Source: Romanomermis culicivorax | Lineage: Eukaryota; Nematoda; Enoplea; Mermithida; Mermithidae | Length of the DNA stretch: 64,000 bases | Reading direction: 5' to 3' | Assembly: GCA_963922205.1 (NCBI GenBank) | Contig: CAWUHX010000007.1 | Span: forward strand, 1,240,001 to 1,304,000 | Shown here: in pieces, positions 11,901 through 24,000 of the stretch | How positions within the stretch are numbered: the first letter of the stretch is position 1 | Layout of the letters: the number at the start of each line of letters is the position of its first letter | Notes under the pieces: model-generated | Database searches by the model: none | The model's input: the letters and a program-made list of their open reading frames with translations, nothing else | What the model was told of the DNA's origin: nothing | Position numbers and translations under genes: made by a program

Positions 11901-13369
11901 TGAAAAAGTTCAAGACTTCAAAAATCGAAAATAGTGCGAGACCATCTTAGTTATATTTCCTGAGATCGGGTATAGGTAAAATGTCGATCGTTTAGCAAAG
12001 TCATGCAAACTTCAGTGTAAAGTGAGCTTATGGGTAAAAAATCGTGAGTGTAACATTTCTCAGAATTTGTAATGTTATACTAATGATTTCTACAGCTTGC
12101 TTACACTAAAAGTAGCATAAATTTGACAGGTAAAGGGTGCTTGCCTATATGTACCCGATTTCAGCTAATTAGTAAGGCATAATGAGGCAAAACAGCCGTA
12201 TATCGTTGTCGATACTGAAAAATCGCGCCTAAGAAAAACAGTTCATCTCCACTAATTGCTATGATAGAAAGCACTGATGTAGTCTGATAGCTTACAAGCA
12301 GAAACCGGCACAAGATCAGATTGCTATCATGTGAGATATTACGTTGATATGAGTTCTCATAACGTGTGATTCTCCATCTACTGTCTGCATATATAGTCTA
12401 TTTTTCTCGAAATGCTTATAAGTAATCAAAACAAGTACTATTATCCATTTTGACAATGTTCGGATAAACCATATGTTCCTCAGAATTCTAAATTTGAGAG
12501 TCTAATCAACCAACTTTTAACAATTTTTAGAATAATAAGTTTTTACAATAAAATCTGCTCATACTTATTTTTGCCTTTTCTCAACAAAAATTTTATAAAA
12601 AATATACGTCATTAGCGTACTTTCCAAAATCAAGTATATCAGAGATTTTCAACGGTCTAAATCATTTATGAAAATTTATAGTATGTTTTTCTTGGAATGT
12701 TTCTGAATTATAAAGGTTTAAAGCAAGTACTATTTTAGATTTTTACAATCTTCTGTTAACCATTCGTCATGTGAGACTGAAACATCGTGAGCTTATTCAT
12801 TCAACCTTTAACAATTTTTTGAATGAAAAATCTAATTGTGAAAGTTTTTTTTCGTGATTTTGACGACATAATTGATTTTTTCCACTTTATTGGCATTTTT
12901 AAAAAAAACAAACCAGAACTGTTAACAAGGTCCGTGAGTCAAAATAATTACTGTAAAATTATTCAGCAGGTGGATACACTTTGAAACCTTCCTTCCCTGC
13001 CTTATTTCCTCTACAGTAACCCATTCTTGTTGACGTCACTTGCTGAGATCACTTTCTTAACCTCAAGGCCGACCCGACGATCTCATGGATAAAGGCTACG
13101 CCAGTCGCGACTCCGGTTCATTCCAATTGTACGGTTGCGCCAGCGACCCCATCGGCGACATCGACCCCGAGCTCCGCGTCTACCACAAATGCCGCGGTCG
13201 CGAAATTATGGACAAATTCGTCATACCCACTCAAGCTATCGGCAAAGAGTACAATTTCACCGAAATTATCAACCTACAAGCTACGTTTTCTACTCAAACG
13301 GAAAAAACCTACCCTGTGCCCAAATGCTCCAGTTTAGAACCGACGACTAAAAAGCCACCGAAAATTTGA
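8969..13369 (+). CDS. Transthyretin-like secreted protein, gene A (2 exons)
   Basis: Exons 8969-9131 and 13068-13369 join at a phase-1 intron (donor GAAG|GTAAGA, acceptor CTCAAG|GCCGAC) to give 154 residues plus stop. Residues 1-20 form a signal peptide (MEKIAQF, hydrophobic core, then GEGA). The mature part carries TTL-family landmarks: GRVRCG, a LIDVDEG strand, PDDLMD at the exon junction, GSFQLYGC, IDPELRVYHKC and a C-terminal PVPKC. The family consists of small secreted nematode proteins with a transthyretin-type beta-sandwich; most have no known ligand. The start is the only ATG giving a signal peptide. An AATAAA lies 90 bp past the stop. Gene C is its close paralogue. I am confident of the family, not of a specific function. 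Confidence 0.92.
10904..11154. repeat. TATAGTCTGTTTTT-type MITE, copy 1
   Basis: About 250 bp bounded by TTATAGGTTGTTTTT and AAAAACAGACTCTA. It includes the family core AAGCAAGTACTATTTCATAT near the left end and AAGCATTTTATAAAAA at the right end. Confidence 0.75.
11640..11900 (+). repeat. Dispersed repeat family R, copy 1
   Basis: Shares an ordered series of blocks (ATAGTGCRTTRGATAGCC, a TATTTATACTATAAT-type block, CGATCTCGGCAACGGA, GCATTAGACAGACAA, ATTAGAAAAAACGTTCATC) with copies near 26145, 51350 and 55430. Possibly an old DNA element; no coding capacity. Confidence 0.5.
12392..12608. repeat. TATAGTCTGTTTTT-type MITE, copy 2
   Basis: Starts TATAGTCTATTTTTCTCGAA, has the CAAGTACTATT core, and ends TTTTATAAAAAATATA. 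Confidence 0.7.
12677..12914. repeat. TATAGTCTGTTTTT-type MITE, copy 3
   Basis: Starts TATAGTATGTTTTTCTTG, has AAAGCAAGTACTATTTTAGA near the left, and ends in A-rich AAAAAACAAACC. It lies only about 70 bp after copy 2, in the same orientation. Confidence 0.7.
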
Positions 13370-13458
13370 GGGGAAAACATGGGAGAAGCTATTTTTACTA
13401 TTTTTAAGATAAATTTTGAAAGAACTGATTAAGATAATTTGCATAAATTAGCAAGGTA

Positions 13459-13464
13459 ATAAAT
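13459..13464 (+). terminator. Polyadenylation signal of TTL gene A
   Basis: AATAAA 90 bp after the stop codon. Confidence 0.6.
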
Positions 13465-13614
13465 ACTTAAATATCCAGGACTTTCTTTTTATTGTGCATC
13501 AGTGTGCTGAGCACTGTTTAATACATTTTAATTCTTGAAAGGCTACGCGCCCGGGAAAAACCCGGGTTAATTAGTTTTTAGCAGTTCTTGCAGAAACTAA
13601 TGTATTCTGAGACC

Positions 13615-13945
13615 TGGCCCCGGTTTCATCAATGAGACTAGGGTTAGCTTAACTCAATATCTTATATCATTTCTGTTAAGCTGCAGCTAAGCTGCAGCTC
13701 AATTCATAATATAACAAATCTAGGTTGTACCATAATCTATAGCCTAATGATAATGTTATATCATTTTCGTTAAGCCGCAGCTCAGCTGCAGTTCAACTCA
13801 TACACAGCACAAATCGAGGCCGAAACTCAAGCTGTAGCTTAACGACAATTTTATAACAGAAAAAATTAAGCTACTGCTCAAGCTACTGCTCAACTTTCTC
13901 GATATGTTTTGATAGGAGTTGAGCTTCAGCTTAATGCACAGCCAA
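13615..13945. repeat. AGCTGCAGCTTAAC fold-back element, copy 1 (right end degraded)
   Basis: Begins CCCCGGTTTCATCAATGAGAC, then alternates forms of AGCTGCAGCTCAGCTTAAC. The element is almost self-complementary throughout. The right terminal block seen in the 41121-41433 copy is missing. Confidence 0.75.
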
Positions 13946-16040
13946 GAAATTATAAATTATAAAATTATAACCACGATTATAGTGCTTCTCTAAAAACTTA
14001 ATACACAAATCCACTTTCCAGTAGGTGAATCGTACGAGGGAAAGCACTGACTTTTCACTTTTGGCCGAGTACAATTCTCATTGACGCCATTGACAGTTCT
14101 GGAAATCTTCCCGAGGAAATAGTACAAGTCATGATGGATCTCATTAAAAGAAAAATGAATGTAGTCACATTAGATTTAACCACGTACAGCTTTCTTATCA
14201 AACGATTCTTTTTTTAAAAATGACAAAAATCAATACTGTAGTCAACATCGTCCGCGCAAAGTTTTCGAAGTAATATTTTTCGTTCAAAAAATTGAATACC
14301 TTGGAGCAACAAGATGTTATTTGACATTTTTACCAAAGTGGAATTATGTACCGTTTTGACCTCATAACATCGTAAAACATTATACTCGAAAACGCAATAT
14401 TGACAAAGTTAGGCGGAGTACAAAGGTGCTATGTGCCATCAGATATAATGCAACGGTGTTATATGCGCAAAACTCATGTACTTAACACGTTTTTACCCTT
14501 AAAAGTTTGCATTGGGCATTTGCTATTGTGACAGAACACTATATTACATTTAGTCCCCACACATTTCATGATTTTCTACATATCCTTTTGGAATGTCCAA
14601 AATATGTCCTTTTGAAATGTCCAAAGACATCGGTGCCGAAACGTTTCATTCCGTTATTAATTAATGCTCATTTACGGACCATTACGAACACGTTCAAAAG
14701 CAAGATTTTCGACAGAAAAAGTTGTTGGTAAAATCCATTTTTAGACATTACCGTAATTTTATGAAAGAAACATAACTATTGAAGCGTCGTTTTAGAGAAG
14801 GTCAAAGTTAGGTGGAAACCTGCATTTTAGAAAATTATTAGCGGAACAGTTATCTTAGAACTAGATGGTTAAAAATTTGTAGAAAATTTCTCGAAAACGG
14901 ACATCAATTGAGTTTCAAATCCGTATTTTGAGATGATTGATTGATGCAGCGGGCTCAGTCAAGCTTTCATTCAAAATTATGGAAGACTAGCTGACTCTCC
15001 AAAAAATGTTTACTTCGCGATACTTGTATCCCGACGATTAATCTTTTCAACCATTTCAAGGATATCGAAATTGATTTCCTGGTCTTTAGTTAGGCTCCTC
15101 CGTTTGCCGAAAGTCTGGCCGCTTTATCGACCATTTCAAAATGAATGGAATATTGTTCCCGCAAGACCCAACGTATATTCATTTTCAAATGAGTCTCGGA
15201 ATGCAAAATAAATCGCTAAGATCAGTGAGCAAAATAAACCAACGAAGTGTGTTGAATATTTTTCACATTGTTATAATCTTCAAATAAAGAGAAAAGTGTG
15301 TACATTTATGCAGTTCGTTTACTATCAGCATGAACCTTTTTCCGTGGTCCGAGGCTTATTTGGAAAAAATAGACTATAGACCAAATACATTCGGAAAAGT
15401 TGGTAAGTCTAGAAAATACAACAAAGAAATATTCCTACAGTAAAATTAGTATACTTTGAATTTAAAATACGAACAGCCAATGATTCCAAAAACATAACAG
15501 TGCTAGAAACATAATTAAGCTACAAGCAAGACTTTGCTACATGAAAAAATTTACGGTAGTTGTACAGTTATAATTAAAAAACCCAAAAAATCAGAAATTG
15601 GCTGATGTTAGGTGGTTTTAGTGTAACAAGAACTTATCATAATTAAAGAAAATGAAACGCATGTGAAACTTTAACTCTTATAATTTTGTTAGACTTATGA
15701 ATCAAGCCCGTGGACGTCCAGAATCCAAAAGACTGCGGGCTACGTACTGAAAAATGTAAGAACGCCCGTTAATATTAAAATAGTATGGAAACTTCATCTG
15801 TTAAGAGTACTGTAATCTATAAGCCAGATAATTAAGTCTGCGTCACTGCTGGAAATTATTTTGTATGAAAAACCAGTCGATGCTAGGGGCTTTTCGTCAC
15901 AGGAATCATCATCAGATGATACATTTCACGTATTTATTAATAAAAAATCGACATTTTTCATCTAAGCTCCAGAATAATGAATTACTGAACATTGGAAATG
16001 CACCAAATTTTCTAGTACCAACTTTCAAAGATTGAGGATC
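13946..16040. other. Non-coding between TTL genes A and B
   Basis: No gene recognised. The ORF at 14507-14731 has a repeated ECPKYVLLKCPKT-like stretch caused by a short internal DNA repeat (GGAATGTCCAAA / GAAATGTCCAAA). It matches no family I know and is taken as chance. Confidence 0.55.
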
Positions 16041-16242
16041 GGTTTCACCGAAGAGACTTGAGCTATAGCTGAGCTGCAGCTTAAGCTTTAGTTATATTGT
16101 ACATCTTATATGACTTCCGTTAAGGTGCAGCATAGCTCCAGCTTAACTCATATACGGAAAGGATATCGAGAAAGTTGAAATGCAGCTACAGCTTGAGATG
16201 CAGCTCCGCTGAAGATTGTGGCTCTTTGATGAAACTGGGCCC
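16041..16242. repeat. AGCTGCAGCTTAAC fold-back element, copy 2
   Basis: Bounded by CGGTTTCACCGAAGAGACTT and CTCTTTGATGAAACTGGGCC, with inverted AGCTGCAGCTTAAG blocks between. Both termini are preserved. Confidence 0.8.
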
Positions 16243-16379
16243 GCGACTTCAACTCGTAATTGAATTTTCAATATATAGGCCAAAATTCGTTTTTTATCAT
16301 TTGTAGCTCCCTATGCGCTAAGTGAGCTGCATCAGCCGACTCCATAAAAACGGCTTTCGACACCCCCTGGCCTCTTATA

Positions 16380-16930
16380 ACTATTACCTGTAAACCATGA
16401 ACTTATTTGACGATTTTAATATGAGATAAATTGAATATGACCATACATGAACGTAAAGGGATTTGATTTTTTGGGCGACCCCTGCAGATTTTGAACACCT
16501 CGCCAGATTCTCATTGATCTCCAGCACATTCGAAGCCCCAGAAATGATCGGGGGGTCGGAAATGAGCAAGAGAGAAGGAACATTCGTCATAAGAATGAAA
16601 ATGTTGCTATAGTTAAACGATTTTTCAAAACCAGGCATATTTGATTCCAAAGAAGTAACATTAAAACTGAAAAAAGTGCTGACCGAGCACATAGTTTCAC
16701 GCATTTGACTTATATAGTTGGAAAAATATGCTGATTGGATGTTAGAAAACTTTTCTTTCCGTTACCAAGAAAGACAAAAATTTCTATGCCACCTCGTATC
16801 ATAGCTGATTCCAGCAGAATTTCTATGCTGTGAATGTATGAAGACGATCCTCGTTCCTAACACCTCTAACCGACGCTTTTTCGAAAACAGCATAGCTGAG
16901 ACCGAAGACGTGGATTCGAAAATTGTAAAA
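16380..16930. repeat. Diverged copy of the 26.4-28.06 kb palindrome family
   Basis: Blocks such as CAGATTCTCATTGATCTCCAGC, CATTCGAAG, AACGATTTTTCAA, GATTCCAAAGAAGTAACATT and GCTGATTGGATGTTAGAAAAC match, in order, the inner arm and core of the 26395-28059 palindrome. The minus ORFs at 16384-16704 and 16762-16992 fall inside it. Confidence 0.55.
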
Positions 16931-16963
16931 TTGAAACCGGAAAACTGTAAAAAATGAACAAAT

Positions 16964-17176
16964 AATTTGTTTTTCCTGCTTCTAAATAACAAAAGTCAAA
17001 AGCAAGTACTATTCCATATTTTGGTCATTTTCAGCTACCACATGTCATTTACGGGAAATTGGTGTGCATACTTCAATAATTTTTTGAGCGAAAAATTTTG
17101 AAGCGAAAGTTACAATTTTGACGATCGTGCTTGTTTTTGTCATTTTCTCATTTTACAAAAAAACAGAATTTTATAG
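16964..17176. repeat. TATAGTCTGTTTTT-type MITE, copy 4
   Basis: Starts near TTTGTTTTTCCTGCTTC, contains AAAAGCAAGTACTATTCCAT, and ends ACAAAAAAACAGAATTTTAT. Confidence 0.65.
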
Positions 17177-18262
17177 AACATATCTATTGACTGCATTTTC
17201 TGCAGGAAATTTACACAACCTCCAAGGCAGAAGAAATTCTCATCAGTTTTCTAGATCGTAAGCAACCTCGGGCCGCCAATAATACGTCTCATGCACGAGC
17301 CCCACCACTGCATACTCAAACCACAGATTGAAAATAGTATCTTCGGATGTGAGCAATGATCATTTTTTCCAGAAACTACTTTTCCTCCTGCTAGCTATCC
17401 CATCAAGCTTTATGCTTGATGTGTCGGATGTTAAGGATCGGAATATTGTAGTTTTGATGTCACTAAAGCCCAGAGGAATGAAAATTCATACTCCTAGCAA
17501 AAAATACGTTGACTTGTCATGGCTGCATCAATTTAATAAAAAGCTTCGGTATTTTTTTATGTGTCCCAACGAATGCTATGGATTAACGTATAATTTGATG
17601 ACTTTCCATAGAAGATCAATATGTATCCTCGGAGTTATTTGACTTAGCTTGCAGTATTATGTCCAATTCTAAATAACATATGCCATCAGAAAACTATAAA
17701 GAAAGGTTAACCCTCCAATGCTTGGTTAAAAAGTATGTGAATTTCAAAATTCTGTCATTTTGCGAGTACTGATCAGAAGGTCACACGGTTTATTTTTTTT
17801 GGAGCAGAAGTTAGCCTCTGCATTTTTATCGGAGTTTAAATTCCAAAAATTGTTAATAAAACTCAAAAATTTTAGATATTCAGCTGTAATTTTTTTTAAT
17901 TAACCAATAGATGGAAAATTTTATCGAATTTGGACTATTTTAAAGTCATTTTAAAGCTGTCGGAAAATTTTCTGGATTTCGACCGTCTTTAGTTTTTGAC
18001 AGGTACTCCACTCCTGTGCGATAACATGAACAAGAGTGAGGAAATTTTCTTCTCAATCAAATTATCTACATCGTTTAGTAGATTTCAAAATGCTGATTCC
18101 AGCAAGGAAATTGTTTCTTAAATATTCAAAAGAAAATTTGATCAAACGATGTATAAATTTATGCAAGGGTCAGGACTCAGTGTGTTGGAGGAATGAGTAG
18201 GATGTTTGCTTCTCTTACAGACATTGAAATAGAAACAGGCTATAATTCTACAGGTCAGTAGC
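17177..18262. other. Intergenic region upstream of TTL gene B
   Basis: A 104-codon open frame at 17328-17642 (+) has a hydrophobic start but begins at TTG, not ATG, shows no known motif and has no clear splice partner. It is left uncalled. No other feature seen. Confidence 0.5.
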
Positions 18263-19005
18263 ATGGTGAACAACATTTTCGTCTTTCTTCTATTCGCCGT
18301 CATGATGAACGAGATACGAGCCGCCAGGCAGATCGGTCGCTGGCAACCGACCACCGACGTGGACCGCAGCGATTTGGAGGAAGAAACGGCTTCCGGTGGC
18401 CGAGGCGGTATAGCCGGCAAAAGATCCTGTCAATACATCCGTGGTCGTATACGTTGCGGTTATCCACACGACGAGAAAACTGTAGTCGTCCGTTTCGTGG
18501 ACAGTAAGCAGATTGCTTACTAAAAATCAGAACTTCAGATCAGCTATGGCTACTGAATTTTAGCACTTGTAGATGAGACGTTTTTTGGACCAGTCAGTAA
18601 AGCTGCTACATTGTTCTACATGAACTGCATTTAGTTTTGAGCAGCATTGTATTTTTCCCGACTGGGTCACTCACCTGCCATCAACTGAAAAACTACCAGA
18701 CTGATCAACTAATGTGCAATTTAACTAATAGATTCAGTGTTGTAGGCATACGAGGCCCTCAGGACGAAGGCTACAGTAGCTTGCACGGGTTTTTCCAAGT
18801 GACCGGGTGCGTAGCACAGTCCAGCAAACCGGAATTGCACATTTTGCACACGTGCAAGGACAACCAACCCCGGCGTTTGAAAATTTTCATGCCCGAAAAT
18901 ATGGGCGACATGCACAACATAACGGATATCATCGATTTGAAATCGCATTTCACTAACGAAGAAGAATATAACGAAAAAATCCAACAACCTTGCGATCCGT
19001 TCTAA
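18263..19005 (+). CDS. Transthyretin-like secreted protein, gene B (2 exons)
   Basis: Exons 18263-18503 and 18746-19005 join at a phase-1 intron of 242 bp (donor GACA|GTAAGC, acceptor TTGTAG|GCATAC), giving 166 residues. A signal peptide covers about residues 1-20 (MVNNIFVFLLFAVMMNEIRA). An acidic, Gly-rich linker ends in a dibasic GKR just before the TTL domain (SCQYIRGRIRCG). The domain then reads VVVRFVDS, GFFQVTGC, ELHILHTC, NITDIIDL and a C-terminal PCDPF. A propeptide cleaved at KR is possible but inferred. Intron position and phase match genes A, C and D. Gene D is the nearest relative in the window. AATAAA follows at 19110. Confidence 0.92.
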
Positions 19006-19109
19006 AAGGGAAACGTTTTTACAACCACATTATAATTTTGTCTTACATTAAACTGATTATAATTCTTGGTAAAACGTACATCCATATTTCGTAATTATTT
19101 CGTGATGGC

Positions 19110-19115
19110 AATAAA
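19110..19115 (+). terminator. Polyadenylation signal of TTL gene B
   Basis: AATAAATAAA 104 bp after the stop codon. Confidence 0.65.
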
Positions 19116-21091
19116 TAAAAACTCGAAAGAATTGCATTTCGGAATAAGCTTCCTTCATAACCAGGTTATTCATAAAAAACTGCAGTTTTAGAAAAAACGA
19201 TGGGGAAACTTGTTATGAATTTACTATAGTAATTCAAGGTTTAAGGGTATAAAGTTCAATAAGTACATACGTAAACTTTTAATTCTACAACTTCCAATTA
19301 GTATCAGTTGTACATTCTATTTTTAAATAAATATCAATATAGATCAATAACTACTTTTATTCAAATTTACTGATGCGAATCCAACATGAGTTTAAAGAAT
19401 TCAAAGTGATCGATAGTCATCATCAACGCCTGAGACAGTGACCGTAAAATTTTTTTGCCGCCTTTTCAGAACTTTTCAGTTTAGCTCAATGTTCAAGCAT
19501 CCACATTTCCCTTTTGATAGCTACCTCGTTATCATCATTCTTTGAAGCAAATTTGCTTAAAAGGCGCAGGAGTATAGGATGTCAAATCAGATGAATGAAT
19601 CTGATATGCAATCTAAAAACGGTGAATAGAAATGTTTCAAGCAACACTCGTCTTGTGACATGTTTTATTTTCGTGTGAAATCAACAGATTATTTTTTCTA
19701 TTGGATTTTTCTTGATTCAACCACGGAGTTATCCTAAAAGCGGACAATATTGTTGAAAATTTTTAACTCCGCTTGAAAAACAGAATCATTCTTTTGACGC
19801 ACTACAAGAACTGAGCAAATGACTTTCCGTGTTGGCGTCGACTTCAAAAGATGTTTTTCCTTTTCAAACCACTGGCGTCCACATTTATTTTGCATCTGAC
19901 TTATGACAATAAACATAGGAGTTATGTCGTTCGCATACATTCCCAGGATTACGTTCATGTGTAATTATGACATTAATACTGTTTGCAGATCTGCCTCCGG
20001 GTAGGATCTACATAGGTATCATAAGAGATGTGTACATTCGCGTTTAAGATCCACTGCAGGACTGGCCTTGTGCATAGTCGTTCTCTGTAACCTGAGATTA
20101 CATACCTGAAGAACCCAATTCAAATTGTCTGATTCATCTTCAGGACAAGACCTATCTAGATCAAGTTGTCCAAACATCCCACACACTGTCATCATAATCT
20201 TATTCAAGACCAAAGTTGAACGAAGCATAATTTTCAACGGAGGAACATACAGATCTTGCAATAGGTTGTATGATCAAAGGCCTATGGATAACTGGAAGTT
20301 GAATTCTCCAGAGACGTATCAAATCCATTCAAGATCTTCTTGCGTCTAACCCATATTTTGCTGTTTCCTATGTGAAATCGAACAATAACTATCAATATTT
20401 TCATCCAATTTTTCGATGCACCACAATGTACGATTTTACCGAGCTGCTACGATTTCAAAAAAAATTTCCACCGACAACAATTCAAAAAATTGCGTCGAAC
20501 ATGCAGTACATGTAGTGCTTGCTTTCAACCTTCTGCAGAAAACTATAATCCATTCATTTTGAAATGATGGATGTAGCGGGCGGAGTTTCTTCAAGCGCAG
20601 TTTTACTAGAGATCAGGAGAGTAATCATCAAGGATTCTGTCTCATGAAGGATAAATTTATTGATTCAAGCCTTCCATGAGTAAATGTTTGGCTGCAACCT
20701 TGAATGGAATATAGTAAAAACAGTATGGTTAAATGAAATTCTAAAATTGTATTTTAAAGGTAACCATTTATACTCATTGAGCACTTCTTTCACGGCTGTT
20801 GCAGTTAAGCACTCGTGTGACCTTGACGAGTGTGATTTTAAACCTGCTTATATTATGACTGTACCAATGCAAGCCTACCAATATAGGCATAATAATGAAA
20901 TTCGTTAAATTGTGTAGATGAGCTTCTTATCATGCTATTTTGTTACTGATAAGTTCCGAACCGGAATGACGCGTAAGCACTTGAAAAGTAAACATAAAAA
21001 GTTTCCAAAGCACGGAACACAGTTATAGCATTAAATTCGGTCAAATAAATTTTGTGAAAGTTTTTTCTTCTTCAACATCAAAATAGCACGG
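19116..21091. other. Intergenic region between TTL genes B and C
   Basis: Non-coding apart from the dispersed repeat at 20008-20166. Minus ORFs at 19734-19958 and 20019-20261 have no recognisable domain. Confidence 0.55.
20008..20166 (+). repeat. Dispersed repeat S, copy 1
   Basis: Begins GTAGGATCTACAT and ends GACCTATCTAGATCAAG. An inverted copy with the same block order lies at 24268-24410. Origin unknown; SINE-like size but no tRNA-like box recognised. Confidence 0.65.
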
Positions 21092-24000
21092 ATGCGAAAA
21101 AGTTTTTGCTCGTCCTTTTTGGTCACTTTGGCCGTTTGCTGCTTGCTCCATGGATCGGTCGAATCGGCCTTGCAATGTTTGACAGTTCGGGGTCGAGCTA
21201 AATGTGGTTTGGGCGAAACGCCCACTGAATCTTCGCCCATTTTCATTAAGTTGGTTGACAGGGATACAGGTGAGTGACTAGAGCAAATCCATTTTTTGGT
21301 TCACTCACTCATTTGTAGATTTCGCGGCCGGGCCATGCTGGATTGGACAACAGCTCATACTGAACTTGAATCGGAAAGACTATCCATATGAGATATTTTT
21401 CGATCACTGATTTCTATGCTTCTAATCTGAAGAATGAGAAAAATCAGTGCTACCGTTAAATTTGTTTGTAGAAAGCTTTTACAAAACGATTTTGCATTCA
21501 AAAAACTGTTTAAAGTTAGTTGAGGAGGAACACAAATCTTCAGTACTATGTCGCCAGTATAATGTAACCAATGGTTTAGAAAAGAATCACAGAAGCATGA
21601 AAAAGTGTTTGCTTTGCACTTTTATAATTAACAAGTGCTTCAAGAAAAAACAACTTTAGTGATCAGTCCAATGGGTGGATAAACTTCTAGGGCGACAAAA
21701 ACCCTAGAGACTAAAGGCCCTGTCATACTTCACCGCGCTGTACCGCGCGGCGCCGGTTGTTCTATTCATACTAAAAAGCGGCGCCGCTTTTTAGTTGCAG
21801 CATACTGTTGTTGTAACATATTGTTGCATACTGTGACATCTATACATGTAGTTGAATCATATTTTTCACTTGAATGGTGAATTCTGACACGTCAAATTAT
21901 TTTACCAAATTGATTACTTAATTTTCAATGAAGATTTACTAAGAAGTTGATCACTCAATTTGCAATGAAGACATTATAATGTGTAAAAATTATGAATATG
22001 CAAAGTAGGTGTAAACATGTTCGTACAGCAAGTGTACTCCATTTCGATTGTGTCTTTATTCCCCCAACGTCCCTTTTCCGCAAATATCCCAATTGTCCGA
22101 AAGTTCATACTCCCCATAGGTCCCGATTCCCCGAATAATGAATAAATTTTTTATTTCCCCGAAAAATGTTCCCCGAAAAATTATTCCCCGAACGTCCTCT
22201 TTCCCCGAACGTCCCGATTCCCCGAAAGTCCCTATTCCCCGAAGATCCCGATTCCCCGAATAATGAATAAAATTCCCTTTTCCTCGAACAATGCATTAGT
22301 ACCTATTCCCCATTCCCCGAACGTCCCGATTCCCCGAATAGGACGGATCCACTTTTTTTGACTAAATCGAATCCGGATTTTAAAAAATTGTTTCGTCAAA
22401 TCATGATCCAGATCTAGATAGCTGCAGTTGTCGGATCTGTATCAAGATCCTGAACAGCAGATCCGACCAGATCCCGATCATGTACAGGGAGCCAAAAAAG
22501 GCGACCGGTGCTGACTTTCATAACTTTTGAACGGATGGATATAACGCGGATTACTGCATTAGAATGCCCTGCTTGTCTTCGTTACAAGGGCCAAATTTTA
22601 TTCCCCTAGCATTTATGATTACTGCACGAACAGAAATTCAGTAAAAGTGGTCATTTTTCAAAAAGTAAAAATTGTGAAATAAGGTAGAAGTTGTGAAATC
22701 AAGGTAAAAGTTGTGAAATCAAAATAATAGTTGCGAAATCAAAGTAAAAGTTGTCTTATTGTGAAAAAAGTTTATAAAGCTGTTTACAAACAGTAATACT
22801 TTAAAAATTACCCAGATTTGTAAGTTGCACACAATCTAAAGTCAGCAACTTTTAATTTTAATTTTTTACACCTACAATTTACAATGTTTTCTATGGAAAA
22901 ATTTTCAATTTACAAAGTGCAATCTAAAAATAGCCTTCTTCTGTTTTCGGGGAAACGGGATTCGACTCTTTCGGGGAATAGGGACGTTCGGGGAGAAGGG
23001 AAAATCGGTGTTTGATTTATAGCGTTCTACGGGGAAACAGGACTTTCGGGGAAAAGGGACTTTCGGGGAATTGGGACATTGGGGGAAAAGGGACATTAAG
23101 GGAATGGGGATACACGCGTCTCTATTTCCTGAACGTCCCGATTTCCCGAATACTAGGGAAAGGAGATGGATCCACTTTGAATCTAGGTCCTACAGCAGGT
23201 CCGACCGGACCCAGATCAGATCTGGATCATGTAAGCACATATGTGAATGAATAATCGTGTACAAATATATTCAATTTTTCAAAATCAATTTTTATAAATT
23301 GATATTTCTCAGCAGTGGTTTTTATTTTTATTGATTTTTATTTTTCTTTTGCGCTTTTTATTTTTCGATTTTTTTCGTATTTTCCATCTTTTTCGCATTT
23401 TTCGTATTTTGCATTTATCGAGACGAGCAATACACATTTTTTGAGAAGAGTAAAATCCAAAAGTAAAAAAGCGGCGCCGCGCGATGCCGCGCGGCGAAGT
23501 ATGACAAGCCACCGCGCAGCGCCGCCTGTTAGTATGAACAGGACAACCGGCACCGCGCGGCGCCGCGCAGTGCAGCCCGGTACGGCGCGGCGAAGTATGA
23601 CGGGTCCTAAAGCCTGCCAATCAAGAGTGTTCGGTTTCCTTTGTCAGATAATTTACATACTCTGTTATTTCGCCGCGAAGTTTCAAATTTTTAGATACTA
23701 AATCATGAGCTGTCTGATTCACAATAAAGCATGTCATTTTCGTTGGGATTTTTACTTAATTTTTGCCAGGTAAGCTGACCGCAAAAATTCTTAACTAAAG
23801 CAAACTGAACCAACTGAACAGTGAACGGCTGGCTTCTGACCTACAATATCTTTGACTTTTGATAATAGTAAACAAAATTACTGTTTATAGGACAAATTTC
23901 AGTATTCTTTAATTTTTAATACTTCTTCGATGTAGAGCAGGAGGAGAATCTGAACTTCGTTTAGATCTGATTCAAATATAATCTTATTATGATAGGAATT

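Larger units (their letters stand above)
9132..13067 (+). other. Intron 1 of TTL gene A (3.9 kb)
   Basis: GT...AG intron. It contains three TATAGTCTGTTTTT-type MITE copies and one copy of the 11.64-kb dispersed repeat. ORFs inside it (for example 10242-10430 and 10336-10581) have no recognisable product. Confidence 0.85.

Noticed and set aside
17328..17642. 104-codon ORF as a secreted protein gene
   Set aside because: It starts at TTG, the hydrophobic stretch is not at the N-terminus of an ATG-started protein, and no motif or splice partner was found.
23309..23701. 103- and 128-codon ORFs at the right end of the GGCGCC fold-back
   Set aside because: Low-complexity Lys-rich or Phe-rich sequence from a T-rich tract plus GC-rich repeat; no domain.
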